DNA from: Marinobacterium litorale DSM 23545
GTDB taxonomy: Bacteria > Pseudomonadota > Gammaproteobacteria > Pseudomonadales > Balneatricaceae
Direction of reading: 5' to 3'
Assembly (NCBI RefSeq): GCF_000428985.1
Contig: NZ_AUAZ01000032.1
Coordinates: 1-47,301, forward strand
DNA: 47,301 nucleotides
Shown: positions 14,386-23,797 of the stretch, piece after piece
Position numbering within the stretch: position 1 is the first letter of the stretch
Layout of the letters: every line of letters starts with the position of its first letter
Notes under the pieces: generated by a model
The model's database searches: none
What the model was told of the DNA's origin: nothing
Seen by the model: the letters and a program-made list of their open reading frames with translations, nothing else
Program-made: the position numbers and the translations under genes

Positions 14386-16353
14386 TCAGAGAATCAGACG
14401 ACGGATGTCGCTGAGCAGGCCATTAAGCTCGGTCAGGAAGCGCCCTGCATCACCACCGTTGATCGCGCGGTGATCGTAGGACAGACACAGCGGCAGCATC
14501 AGACGCGGCTCGAACTCTTTGCCATTCCAGCGCGGCTTGATATCAGCCTTGGAAATACCCAGGATAGCCACTTCCGGCGCATTGACGATCGGCGTAAAGC
14601 CGGTGCCACCAATACCGCCCAGGCTTGAGATGGTAAAGCAGGCACCCTGCATTTCGTTGGGCTTGAGCTTGCGATCCTTGGCTTTACCAGCCAATTCCGT
14701 CGCTTCCCGAGCCAGTTCGTAGACGCTCTTCTTGTCCGCATCCTTGATGACCGGCACCATCAGACCGTTCGGCGTATCCACTGCAACACCGATGTTCACA
14801 TACTTCTTGTAGACAATATGCTCACCATCCGAGTGCAGCGATGCGTTGAACTTCTGATGACGGGTCAGTGCAATAGCAGCTGCTTTGATCATGAACGGCA
14901 GCGGCGTCAGCTTAACCCCTTCTTTCGCCGCCGCATCCTTCATTTCCTTACGGAAGTTCTCCAGCTCGGTGATATCGGCATCATCAAACTGAGTCACATG
15001 GGGAATATTGAGCCAGCAGCGAGACATATTGTCGCGGGTGATCTTATCCACCTTGCTCAGCTTGACCATCTCGGTCTCACCGAACTTGCTGAAATCCACA
15101 GCCGGGATCGGTGGAATACCGGAACCACCCGTCACAGCTGCGGCAGCAGTGCCACCCCCCTGCTCAACCTGCTTCATGATCGACTTGACGTAAGCCTGGA
15201 CGTCCTCTTTAACGATGCGTCCCTTACGTGCAGTGCCGGTCACCTTCGTCAGATCAACACCGAACTCACGCGCCAACGCACGAACTGCAGGGCCGGCATA
15301 GACCGACTTGTTCTTCTGATCCAACGCGGCCAGATCCGCTGCCGACTTGGGTGCCGAAGGCGCCGCTGCAGCGGGCTTTTCAGCCGCAGGAGCCGGCGTT
15401 GACGCCGCCTTGGGAGCCTCCTGAGCCGGTGCAGGCGCAGGCTCAGAACCACCCGCCACTTCCAGCTCCAGCAACAGATCGCCTTCGTTGACCTTGTCAC
15501 CTTCACTGATCTTCATGGACTTGACCACACCACCCTTGGGTGCCGGCACTTCCATGGAGGCCTTATCGGTCTCAAGCGTAATCAGGCTGTCGCCTTCCTC
15601 TACGGTATCGCCATCTTTAACCAGGACCTCGATCACGTCCACATCAGTCGCGCCGCTCAGGTCCGGAATCAGTACTTGCTCGACACCACCAGATGCGGCA
15701 GGTGCAGGAGCCGCAGATTCGGCAGAAGCCTCAGAAGCCAGGGCTTGCTGGGTCTCGGTAGCAGGCGCACCTCCATCGGAAACTTCCAGCTCCAACAACA
15801 GGTCGCCTTCGTTGACCTTGTCACCTTCGCTGATCTTCATGGATTTCACGACACCCGACATCGGCGCCGGCACTTCCATTGAGGCTTTATCCGTTTCCAG
15901 AGTGATCAGACTATCACCCTCTTCGACGCGATCGCCGTCCTTAACAAGAACCTCAATTACGTCCACATCACTGGCACCGCTGAGATCCGGAATCGTCACC
16001 GATTCAACGCGGCTACCACCGGATGAAGCAGCCGGAGCAGGAGCAGGCTCAGCAGCCGACTCCTGGGACTTCTCTTCTTGAGGCGCCTGTTCAGCGGCAG
16101 GCTCAGATGAACCACCTTCCGCTTCCACTTCGACAACGGCATCGCCTTCGCTGCAGGTACCACCCTCGCTGACCAATACCTTTTTGATAACACCACCGAC
16201 GGTTGCCGGCACTTCCATGGAAGCCTTGTCGGTCTCCAGAGTGATCAGGCTGTCGCCTTCGGCAATGGTATCGCCTTCCTTGACCAGAACTTCGATGATA
16301 TCGACGTCGTCGTAGCCACCGATATCCGGCACTGTAATCGTTGTTGTGCTCAC
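14386..16353 (-). CDS. aceF: Pyruvate dehydrogenase complex E2, dihydrolipoamide acetyltransferase
   Basis: The 655-aa core subunit of the pyruvate dehydrogenase complex transfers the acetyl group to CoA. It has three N-terminal lipoyl domains, about residues 3-80, 117-195 and 220-298, each with the lipoylated lysine in ETDKASME (first at K43). They are joined by Ala/Pro-rich linkers. The E1/E3-binding domain (AGPAVRALAREFGVDL) comes next, then the catalytic domain ending with the active-site SYDHRAINGGD. Lipoyl domains 2 and 3 are almost identical. The start is GTG at 16353 with AGAGGA upstream. It is 42 bp after aceE. Confidence 0.97.
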   Translation of the reverse strand: MSTTTITVPDIGGYDDVDIIEVLVKEGDTIAEGDSLITLETDKASMEVPATVGGVIKKVLVSEGGTCSEGDAVVEVEAEGGSSEPAAEQAPQEEKSQESAAEPAPAPAASSGGSRVESVTIPDLSGASDVDVIEVLVKDGDRVEEGDSLITLETDKASMEVPAPMSGVVKSMKISEGDKVNEGDLLLELEVSDGGAPATETQQALASEASAESAAPAPAASGGVEQVLIPDLSGATDVDVIEVLVKDGDTVEEGDSLITLETDKASMEVPAPKGGVVKSMKISEGDKVNEGDLLLELEVAGGSEPAPAPAQEAPKAASTPAPAAEKPAAAAPSAPKSAADLAALDQKNKSVYAGPAVRALAREFGVDLTKVTGTARKGRIVKEDVQAYVKSIMKQVEQGGGTAAAAVTGGSGIPPIPAVDFSKFGETEMVKLSKVDKITRDNMSRCWLNIPHVTQFDDADITELENFRKEMKDAAAKEGVKLTPLPFMIKAAAIALTRHQKFNASLHSDGEHIVYKKYVNIGVAVDTPNGLMVPVIKDADKKSVYELAREATELAGKAKDRKLKPNEMQGACFTISSLGGIGGTGFTPIVNAPEVAILGISKADIKPRWNGKEFEPRLMLPLCLSYDHRAINGGDAGRFLTELNGLLSDIRRLIL

Positions 16354-16395
16354 TATACTGTCCTCTCGTTAACCTTCAGATGTTCAGTTGCCGGT

Positions 16396-19056
16396 TTACA
16401 CGGTCCAGGGGGCCGGTTTCTCCGGGTTGATATTGAACTTCTGCATAGCCTTGGCAACGACGGAAGGCTCAACTTTACCCTCCTCCTGAAGCGCCTTGAG
16501 GGCCGCGACACACACGTAGTAACGGTTAACTTCGAAGAATTCGCGCAGCTTACTGCGGGTATCGGAGCGACCGAAACCATCGGTTCCGAGCACCTTGTAG
16601 CGACGCGGGATATATTCACGGAGCTGATCGGCATACAGGCGGATATAGTCCGTGGACGCAACCACCGGTCCTTCGTGACCATCCAGCACCTGCTGAATGT
16701 ACGGCACACGAGGCTCATCCTCCGGATGCAGCAGATTCCAGCGCTCCACATCCTGTGCTTCACGGCGCAGCTCGTTGATGGACGTGGTGCTCCAGACATC
16801 GGATTCGACACCAAACTCTTCGCGCAGCAGCTTGGCCCCTTCGCGCACTTCGCGCAGGATCGAACCACAACCGAACAGCTGAACCTTCAGGTCCGCGGAC
16901 TTACCCTCTTCGAGCAGGTAGATCCCTTTCACGATCCCTTCCTCGGCACCCTGCGGCATCGCCGGATGCTGGTAGTTTTCGTTCAAGGTAGTGATGTAGT
17001 AGAAGCGGTTTTCCTGATTGACATACATGCGCTTGAGACCATCCTGGATGATCACGGCAAGCTCATAGCCGTAAGTCGGGTCATAGGACACACAGTTCGG
17101 AATCATCTGCGCCATCAGGTGGCTGTGGCCGTCCTGGTGCTGCAGACCTTCACCGTTCAGCGTCGTACGGCCCGAGGTTGCACCGATCAGGAAGCCGCGC
17201 GCCTGCATATCACCGGCCGCCCAGGCCAGATCCATGATGCGCTGGAAGCCGAACATGGAGTAGTAGATATAGAACGGCACCATGGTGCAGTTGTTGTTCG
17301 CGTAGGAAGTTGCCGCTGCGATCCACGCAGACATGGCACCCGCTTCGTTAATACCCTCTTCCAGAATCTGACCGGTCTTGGATTCCTTGTAGAACATGAT
17401 CTGGTCAGAGTCATGCGGCACATAGCGCTGACCGGCGGATGAATAGATACCCAGCTGACGGAACATACCTTCCATACCGAAGGTACGTGCTTCATCCGGT
17501 ACGATCGGAACAACACGCTGCCCCATCTGCTTGTCTTTGGCCAGCGTGCTGAGGATGCGGTTCAGCGCCATCTGGGTCGACAGCGTACGATCACCGGAAT
17601 CCTTGAGCTGACCAGAGAACGCCTCCAGCTCCGGTGTATCGAGCTTTTCAAACTCGGTACGGCGGACCGGGTAGAAGCCACCCAGCTTCTGACGGCGATC
17701 CAGCATATATTTCATCTCTGCCGAATCGGGTGCCGGACGATAGTAAGGCACCTCCTTGAGCTGATCATCGGAGAGCGGGATGTTGAAGCGGTCACGGAAC
17801 GACTTGAGGTCATCCATGGCCACTTTCTTCAGGGAGTGAGTATCGTTCTTGGCCTGACCGGACTGACCCGTACCATAGCCTTTCACTGTCTGCGCCAGAA
17901 TAACGGTGGGCTGACCGGAGTGATTCATCGCCGCATGGTAGGCCGCGTACACCTTGTACGGGTCATGACCACCGCGGTTAAGGTTCATGATCTCCTCGTC
18001 GGACATATCCTTAACCAGCTCAGCCAGTTCCGGATATTTACCGAAGAAGTGCTCACGGGTATAAGCACCGCCGTTCGCCTTGTAGTTCTGCAACTCGCCG
18101 TCACACACCTCATCCATGCGCTTCTGCAACAGACCTTTGGTGTCTTTTTCAAACAGCGGGTCCCAGTGACGGCCCCAGAGGCACTTGATCACGTTCCAGC
18201 CGGCACCGCGGAAGATACCTTCCAGCTCCTGAACGATCTTACCGTTACCGCGCACCGGACCATCAAGACGCTGCAGGTTACAGTTAATGACGAACACCAG
18301 GTTTTCCAGCTGTTCACGACCAGCCAGAGAGATCGCACCCAGAGTCTCCGGCTCATCACACTCACCGTCACCAAGGAATGCCCAGACCTTGCGATCGCCA
18401 CGCTTAACCAGATCACGCGCAGAGAGGTAACGCATCACATGCGCCTGGTAGATCGCCTGAATCGGCCCCAGCCCCATGGAAACGGTGGGGAACTGCCAGA
18501 AGTTCGGCATCAGCCAGGGGTGTGGGTAAGAGGAAAGACCATTGCCATCCACTTCACGACGGAAGTTGTCCAGCTGCTCTTCGGTCAGACGACCTTCAAG
18601 GTAGGCTCGCGCATAGATACCTGGCGCAATGTGTCCCTGGAAGAACACCATATCGGCTTCACGGTCGCCTTCGGGGCCGTGGAAGAAATAGTTAAAGCCG
18701 ATATCGTAAAGCGTTGCGGAAGAGGAGAAGCTGGAGATGTGGCCACCCAACCCCTCATCGTTATCGTTGGCACGCATGACCATCGCCATCGCATTCCAGC
18801 GAATAAAGGAACGAATGCGACGCTCCATAAACAGGTCGCCCGGCATGCGAACTTCATCGCGCGGCGAAATCGTGTTTACGTAAGGCGTGTTCAGCGTTCC
18901 TGCGCCACCGACACCGATCTCGGCAGCACGGGAGCCGAGCTTTGTCAGCAGGTAACGTGCGCGTTCATCCCCATCATGTTTAGCGACCGATTCCAGGGCT
19001 TCAAGCCATTCACCCGTCTCGATCGGATCGATATCTTCAATCATCTCTTCTTGCAC
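16396..19056 (-). CDS. aceE: Pyruvate dehydrogenase complex E1 component (homodimeric type)
   Basis: The 886-aa thiamine-diphosphate enzyme decarboxylates pyruvate and reductively acetylates the lipoyl groups of AceF. It is the single-chain E1 used by gammaproteobacteria. The TPP-binding motif runs from GDGECDEPETLG to NCNLQRLDGPV. The N-terminus (DIDPIETGEWLEALESV) and the ending FNINPEKPAPWTV are typical. The start appears to be GTG at 19056 with GGAG 8 nt before it; an ATG four codons in is the alternative. It lies between pdhR and aceF on the same strand. The 248-bp gap from pdhR has several inverted repeats and may hold a separate promoter. Confidence 0.97.
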   Translation of the reverse strand: MQEEMIEDIDPIETGEWLEALESVAKHDGDERARYLLTKLGSRAAEIGVGGAGTLNTPYVNTISPRDEVRMPGDLFMERRIRSFIRWNAMAMVMRANDNDEGLGGHISSFSSSATLYDIGFNYFFHGPEGDREADMVFFQGHIAPGIYARAYLEGRLTEEQLDNFRREVDGNGLSSYPHPWLMPNFWQFPTVSMGLGPIQAIYQAHVMRYLSARDLVKRGDRKVWAFLGDGECDEPETLGAISLAGREQLENLVFVINCNLQRLDGPVRGNGKIVQELEGIFRGAGWNVIKCLWGRHWDPLFEKDTKGLLQKRMDEVCDGELQNYKANGGAYTREHFFGKYPELAELVKDMSDEEIMNLNRGGHDPYKVYAAYHAAMNHSGQPTVILAQTVKGYGTGQSGQAKNDTHSLKKVAMDDLKSFRDRFNIPLSDDQLKEVPYYRPAPDSAEMKYMLDRRQKLGGFYPVRRTEFEKLDTPELEAFSGQLKDSGDRTLSTQMALNRILSTLAKDKQMGQRVVPIVPDEARTFGMEGMFRQLGIYSSAGQRYVPHDSDQIMFYKESKTGQILEEGINEAGAMSAWIAAATSYANNNCTMVPFYIYYSMFGFQRIMDLAWAAGDMQARGFLIGATSGRTTLNGEGLQHQDGHSHLMAQMIPNCVSYDPTYGYELAVIIQDGLKRMYVNQENRFYYITTLNENYQHPAMPQGAEEGIVKGIYLLEEGKSADLKVQLFGCGSILREVREGAKLLREEFGVESDVWSTTSINELRREAQDVERWNLLHPEDEPRVPYIQQVLDGHEGPVVASTDYIRLYADQLREYIPRRYKVLGTDGFGRSDTRSKLREFFEVNRYYVCVAALKALQEEGKVEPSVVAKAMQKFNINPEKPAPWTV

Positions 19057-19201
19057 TGTGCTTTCTCCGATTCCTGTAGCCGTCTATTTGCATTGGGCTC
19101 ACGCAATCCGAACCGGCACTGCGCATCGCCCTTATTTTTTTAACGGAGGCCAATTCGCTGTTTGTAGTTTTGCACTGCAATAACAGCGTTCTCCTTTATT
19201 A

Positions 19202-19304
19202 TGTGTAATAATACTACACATTGTATTTCAATCAGTCTACAAAACGACGAAGGTGTAAAATTTGTTATTGTAATAACGAAAAGACCATGTAGTTTTTGTA
19301 CAAA
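19202..19304. promoter_or_regulatory. Cluster of inverted repeats between pdhR and aceE
   Basis: Three dyads lie in the AT-rich 248-bp gap: TGTGTA...TACACA (19202-19220, arms matching 8 of 9), GTTATT-GT-AATAAC (19264-19277) and TTTGTACAAA (19295-19304, next to the pdhR stop). None is a PdhR site. They could be operators for another regulator of an internal aceE promoter. I could not place a convincing -35/-10 pair. Confidence 0.35.
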
Positions 19305-20066
19305 CTAAGGAGTCAAATCCGCCCTCCTCAGCGCCCGTTCCAGTCGCGTATTCTCCTTACCCTGCTCAAGCAAGGCTTCTTCAACATAGACCAAATGATC
19401 ATGCGCTGCCTTTCGTGCAGCTTCCGGTTCACCTGCACAGATCGCATCCAGCAGCAGACCGTGCTGCTCATGGATTCGTTCACGCATTTCACTCTTGGGA
19501 TATATGTTTTGCAGGTTGTCCCCGATGTGTTGATGCAGAAGGCTGAACAGCGCCCGCATCATATGCAATAGAACCACGTTGTGAGTTGACGCGGCTATCG
19601 CCAGATGAAACTCCACATCGGCCGAAACCTCTTTATCAAAGGCTTTGAGTTCGTGATAGCGCTGCAGGTCCTCAAACCGGGCTCGGATCGTCTCACGGTC
19701 AGCAGCAGTTGACCGTAACGCAGCATAGTAGGCTGAGACTCCCTCAAGCGCATGACGGAACTCGAGCAGATCGTACTGCGCCTCCGGGTGTGTTCGAAAC
19801 AGGTCCAGCAACGGATCGACCAGGCCATTACCCAGCGTTTCCGTTACATAGGTGCCGCCCCCCTGCCGACTGGTCAAAAGGCCTTTGGCGGCCAATTTCT
19901 GTAGAGCCTCCCTGAGCGAGGGCCGTGAAACATCAAACTGCTGCGCCAAATCACGCTCCGGCGGTAGCCGCTGACCGGGCTTAAACGTCCCTTCCATGAT
20001 CATCTCTTCAATCCGTTGCATGATCACATCGGAAAGTTTAGGCGGTTTTACACTTTGATAGGCCAT
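19305..20066 (-). CDS. pdhR: Pyruvate dehydrogenase operon repressor PdhR (GntR family)
   Basis: The 253-aa regulator has an N-terminal winged helix-turn-helix of the GntR/FadR type (LPPERDLAQQFDVSRPSLREAL, about residues 33-54) and a C-terminal FCD ligand domain (HALEGVSAYYAALRST, with the H residues expected to bind metal). PdhR represses pdhR-aceEF and is released by pyruvate. I start at 20066 (MAYQSVKPPKLSD) because the family begins here; the extra upstream residues look unlike it. A perfect PdhR palindrome lies 111 bp upstream, inside a likely promoter spacer, so autoregulation is expected. Confidence 0.93.
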   Translation of the reverse strand: MAYQSVKPPKLSDVIMQRIEEMIMEGTFKPGQRLPPERDLAQQFDVSRPSLREALQKLAAKGLLTSRQGGGTYVTETLGNGLVDPLLDLFRTHPEAQYDLLEFRHALEGVSAYYAALRSTAADRETIRARFEDLQRYHELKAFDKEVSADVEFHLAIAASTHNVVLLHMMRALFSLLHQHIGDNLQNIYPKSEMRERIHEQHGLLLDAICAGEPEAARKAAHDHLVYVEEALLEQGKENTRLERALRRADLTP

Positions 20067-20171
20067 GGCCCGTTCCTCGTCGACTACGCTGACACCTATT
20101 CGCCCCGTAACGCACTTGAGCGAAAGCATTTGACAAAACTCTTAAAAAATAAATAGAGTACCCCAGCACTA

Positions 20172-20200
20172 ATGGTAAATTGGTATTACCAATTTAGCAA
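20172..20200 (-). promoter_or_regulatory. Candidate pdhR promoter enclosing the PdhR operator
   Basis: On the minus strand TTGCTA (20195-20200), an exact 17-bp spacer and TACCAT (20172-20177) form a plausible promoter. The spacer is AATTGGTATTACCAATT, the PdhR site itself. A repressor bound there would directly block polymerase. The boxes each match consensus at 4 of 6 positions. Confidence 0.5.
20177..20195. promoter_or_regulatory. PdhR operator
   Basis: The 19-bp sequence has perfect 9-bp arms, AAATTGGTA and TACCAATTT, around one central base. It fits the established PdhR consensus ATTGGTNNNACCAAT exactly. It lies between the divergent pdhR and D-lactate dehydrogenase genes and could control both. 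Confidence 0.9.
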
Positions 20201-20321
20201 GAGCTGATTCGGTCGTCGCCCCAGTCAACACCGATCTATCTACAATAACGACTCAACAGGCCCTAACCAGACATACCCCCAGCATTGTCTTACGGGCCGA
20301 TCATAGAGGTATCACGGCACA

Positions 20322-23141
20322 ATGAAGTCCGAGCATCAAGAGTTTTTGGTCAGCCTCCAGCAGTTTATTCCCGCCGAGCGTCTTATCAGTGACCCTCTGC
20401 GCACTCTGGCCTATGGAACGGACGCCAGCTTCTATCGCCTGATCCCGCAACTGGTTGTCCGGGTAGAATCTGAAGCCGAGCTGATTCGGGTGGTGTGCGC
20501 TGCCCGGCAGCACGAAATTGCCATCACCTTCAGAGCCGCAGGCACCAGCCTCTCCGGCCAGGCGATTACTGACTCGGTTCTCGTTGTACTGGGCGATGGC
20601 TGGAGCAACCATAAAATTCTTGATAACGCCGAACGCATCAGCCTGCAACCCGGCGTCGTAGGTGCTACGGCTAACCGTTATCTGGCACCCTACCAACGTA
20701 AAATAGGTCCTGACCCCGCCTCGATCAACGCAGCCAAGATCGGCGGTATCGCTGCCAACAACGCCAGCGGTATGTGTTGCGGCACTGCCCAGAACAGTTA
20801 CCGAACCCTGGACGCCATGCGCCTGGTACTCGCGGATGGCACCTTGCTCGATACAGGGGATACCGAAAGCGTAGAAAGCTTCCGCAAATCCCATCGTAGC
20901 CTGCTTGACGCATTGGATTCATTGGCCCGACTCACCCGAGCCAATGAGGCTCTCTCAAGCCGTATTACCCATAAATACCGACTGAAAAACACAACTGGAT
21001 ATGCGCTCAATGCGCTAATCGACTTCGAGGACCCGATCGAAATCCTTCAGCACCTGATGATCGGATCTGAGGGCACTCTCGGTTTTATCTCTGAAATCAC
21101 CTACCGCACTGTACCTGAGCATCCCCATAAAGCATCGGCCCTTATCTTCTTTGACCAACTTCGCACCAGCTGCGAAGCGGTCGCGGCTCTTAAGACAGAG
21201 CCCGTCGCGGCCGTCGAGCTGATCGATCGCGCAGGACTGCGATCGATCGAGAACCAAGCCGGGATGCCCACCTTCATTAAGGAGCTGCCTGACGATGCCG
21301 CCGCCCTTTTGGTCGAAACCCGGGCAGAAAGCGCGCAGGCGATGGACGCGCAGATCCAGTCAATCGAGCGGACCTTGACTCGATTCCAAACCAGCCAGCC
21401 GGTCAGTTTCACCAGCGACCCTCAAGCCTGTGCACGCTTCTGGGCTATTCGCAAGGGCCTGTTTCCGGCCGTAGGTGCCGTGCGGGAAACCGGCACCACG
21501 GTACTGATTGAAGATATCGCCGTCCCCGTGGCTCAACTCGCCGATGCCGTGGCGGAGCTGCATACGCTGTTCGAGCGCTGGGGGTATGACAACGCCCTGA
21601 TTTTTGGTCACGCTCTGGAGGGGAATCTTCATTTTGTATTCCCGCAGGCCTTCGACAATCAGCAGGAAGTCGACCGCTATGCGGGCCTGATGGATGATGT
21701 CTCGAACCTGGTTGTTGGCCGCTTCGACGGATCGCTGAAAGCTGAGCATGGTACCGGCCGCAACATGGCACCCTACGTAGAATTGGAGTGGGGTGCCGAT
21801 GCCTATCAGTTGATGAGGGAGCTAAAAGGACTGCTCGATCCCCAGAACATCCTCAACCCGGGCGTTATATTGAACTCCGATCCCACGATCCACTTAAGCA
21901 ACCTCAAGCCAATGCCTGCCGCCGATCCACTGGTGGATAAATGTATTGAGTGCGGATTCTGTGAGCCGGTCTGCCCTTCACGAGCGTTGACCACCACACC
22001 GAGACAACGCATCGTTATATGGCGAGAGATCGCACGGCTCAAAGCGACTGGCGAAGATCCCGAGCGCTTACGCCGCCTGCGCGATGATTACGACTTTCAG
22101 GGTGATGAAACCTGCGCAGCCTGCGGACTCTGTTCCACCGCTTGTCCGGTGGGCATCAACACCGGCGATCTGACCCGTTCAATCCGTCACCAGCGCAACG
22201 AAGAGCATGCCGGCAAAGCCCGCTGGCTCGCCAACCACTATGCCGGTGTGTCCAAAATCGCCCGTTGGACTCTGTCATCAGCCGATACCATGCATGGCCT
22301 GCTCGGCAGCCGCGCCATGGCTGGCCTGACCGGGGGGCTGCGGCGACTATCGGGCAACCGTGTTCAGCAGTGGACGCCTGCCATGCCCAAAGCCGCGCCC
22401 CCAGTGCGTGTCGAAAGCACAGCCCAGACGGACAAACCGGCCGTCGTCTATTTGCCCAGCTGCGCGAGCCGTATCATGGGGCCACAACGCGATGGACAAG
22501 ATAGCCGCTCCCTGCACGAAGTGACCGAATCTCTTCTGATTAAAGCAGGTTACCGGGTTATCTACCCTGCAAACCTCGAAGCACTTTGCTGCGGCATGCC
22601 GTTCCAGTCCAAAGGTATGTTTGATGCCGCCGCCGCAAAAATGGGTGAAGTGAACAAGGAGCTGCTTCGAATCACTGAACGCGGTCGAATTCCGGTCTAT
22701 TCTGATACCAGCCCCTGCAGTTTAAGATTGAGGGAACATTTGGACCCGGCGATCACGCTTTACGATAGTACCGAGTTTATCCATGATCATGTGCTAGACC
22801 GTGTCGAGATCGAACCGGTTGACGAGCAGGTCGCACTGCACATTACGTGCAGCGCAACCCGGATGGGCCAGGCCGATACGCTTAAGAATATCGTCGAGCA
22901 GTGTGCCAGTAAGGTCGTGGTACCTGAAGGAATCACCTGTTGCGGCTTTGCCGGCGACAAAGGGTTTAGTACACCGGAGCTTAACGCAAATGCACTCAGG
23001 CACTTGCCGGGCCAGGTCCAGCAATGCGACGGCGGATACTCAACCAGCCGAACCTGTGAGATAGGGCTTAGCCACCACAGCGGTATCGAGTATCGTTCAA
23101 TCGTGTATTTGGTGGAGCGCTGCATTCAGCCCCGTGTGTAA
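20322..23141 (+). CDS. FAD and Fe-S D-lactate dehydrogenase (Dld-II type)
   Basis: The 939-aa oxidoreductase fuses a GlcD-like flavin part to a GlpC-like iron-sulfur part. The FAD-binding domain (RAAGTSLSGQA, about residues 67-77) and FAD-oxidase C domain fill the first 500 residues. Two 4Fe-4S motifs follow: CIECGFCEPVCP near 541 and CAACGLCSTACP near 597. Two CCG cysteine-rich segments lie near 756 (CCGMPFQSKG) and 872 (CCGFAGDKG). The layout matches the Shewanella quinone-linked D-lactate dehydrogenase Dld-II. The shared PdhR operator supports a lactate-to-pyruvate role. Other 2-hydroxyacids, such as D-2-hydroxyglutarate, remain possible. A GAGG site lies upstream of the ATG. Confidence 0.85.
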   Translation: MKSEHQEFLVSLQQFIPAERLISDPLRTLAYGTDASFYRLIPQLVVRVESEAELIRVVCAARQHEIAITFRAAGTSLSGQAITDSVLVVLGDGWSNHKILDNAERISLQPGVVGATANRYLAPYQRKIGPDPASINAAKIGGIAANNASGMCCGTAQNSYRTLDAMRLVLADGTLLDTGDTESVESFRKSHRSLLDALDSLARLTRANEALSSRITHKYRLKNTTGYALNALIDFEDPIEILQHLMIGSEGTLGFISEITYRTVPEHPHKASALIFFDQLRTSCEAVAALKTEPVAAVELIDRAGLRSIENQAGMPTFIKELPDDAAALLVETRAESAQAMDAQIQSIERTLTRFQTSQPVSFTSDPQACARFWAIRKGLFPAVGAVRETGTTVLIEDIAVPVAQLADAVAELHTLFERWGYDNALIFGHALEGNLHFVFPQAFDNQQEVDRYAGLMDDVSNLVVGRFDGSLKAEHGTGRNMAPYVELEWGADAYQLMRELKGLLDPQNILNPGVILNSDPTIHLSNLKPMPAADPLVDKCIECGFCEPVCPSRALTTTPRQRIVIWREIARLKATGEDPERLRRLRDDYDFQGDETCAACGLCSTACPVGINTGDLTRSIRHQRNEEHAGKARWLANHYAGVSKIARWTLSSADTMHGLLGSRAMAGLTGGLRRLSGNRVQQWTPAMPKAAPPVRVESTAQTDKPAVVYLPSCASRIMGPQRDGQDSRSLHEVTESLLIKAGYRVIYPANLEALCCGMPFQSKGMFDAAAAKMGEVNKELLRITERGRIPVYSDTSPCSLRLREHLDPAITLYDSTEFIHDHVLDRVEIEPVDEQVALHITCSATRMGQADTLKNIVEQCASKVVVPEGITCCGFAGDKGFSTPELNANALRHLPGQVQQCDGGYSTSRTCEIGLSHHSGIEYRSIVYLVERCIQPRV

Positions 23142-23200
23142 ATCAGGAATACGTATGACGCCCGGCGAGACGACCGGCGCATGATGAAGGAGAAAGATCG

Positions 23201-23689
23201 ATGTCATTGCCCGAAATAAAGACCATCCTGTACACCACCTCACTGGGAGAACATACTCGCCCGGTATTTCGCCACGCCGTACAGCTTGCCCACCAGCTTG
23301 GAGCCCGGGTCATTATGCTGCACGTGGTTGAGCCGGTTGGAGAGATGGGGCGCGCCCTGATTCATACCTACCTGCCGGAAGATACCATCAAAAAGATGCA
23401 CGACGAGGGTATCAACCGGATTCTTGATCAAATGAAACAACGGCTCGAGAAGTACCGGGACGAAGAGCTTAAAATCCTGGGTCGCGATTTCGATTTTGAG
23501 CTGGAAACCGTTGTTGCCGAAGGTCAACACTCTGACACCATTCTATCCCAGGCGGAGAAGTACCAGGCCGACGTGATTATCATGGGCCAGGAAAACACTT
23601 TCGGGCACCACAGCCCCACTACCCATCACGTGGTGCGACAGGCTAAGATTCCGGTTTTCGTTGTACCGACCGGCAAGGAATACCTGTAA
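23201..23689 (+). CDS. Universal stress protein, UspA family
   Basis: The 162-aa single Usp domain begins TILYTTSLGEHTRPVFRHAVQLA and ends with the nucleotide-binding segment IMGQENTFGHHSPTTHHVVRQAKIPVFVVP. The usual G2xG9xG(S/T) ATP motif is present only loosely (GQENTFGHHSPTTH), so nucleotide binding is uncertain. A central stretch, LDQMKQRLEKYRDEELK, looks like a charged helix. It follows the D-lactate dehydrogenase gene by 59 bp with a strong AGGAG site and is probably in the same transcript. Its role here is unknown. Confidence 0.88.
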   Translation: MSLPEIKTILYTTSLGEHTRPVFRHAVQLAHQLGARVIMLHVVEPVGEMGRALIHTYLPEDTIKKMHDEGINRILDQMKQRLEKYRDEELKILGRDFDFELETVVAEGQHSDTILSQAEKYQADVIIMGQENTFGHHSPTTHHVVRQAKIPVFVVPTGKEYL

Positions 23690-23724
23690 CGCCCCTTCTC
23701 TGCTGGCGGTCGAATATTCAGGAA

Positions 23725-23780
23725 CAGGCGGACCCGGGGCGTCAGGTCGACTACCCGTGCCCCACAAACGGGGCCGCCTG
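23725..23780 (+). promoter_or_regulatory. Structured intergenic RNA between uspA and the AEC gene
   Basis: CAGGCGG (23725-23731) pairs with CCGCCTG (23774-23780). Inside, GCCCC (23759-23763) can pair with GGGGC on either side (23736-23740 or 23770-23774). The last choice competes with the outer stem. There is no T run. It ends 17 nt before the AEC start codon and so could affect translation or processing. Confidence 0.4.
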
Positions 23781-23797
23781 CGTATTTAAGGAATTTC

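Noticed and set aside
17836-19143. 435-aa plus-strand ORF
   Set aside because: Exact antisense of aceE; long only because of codon bias in the real gene.
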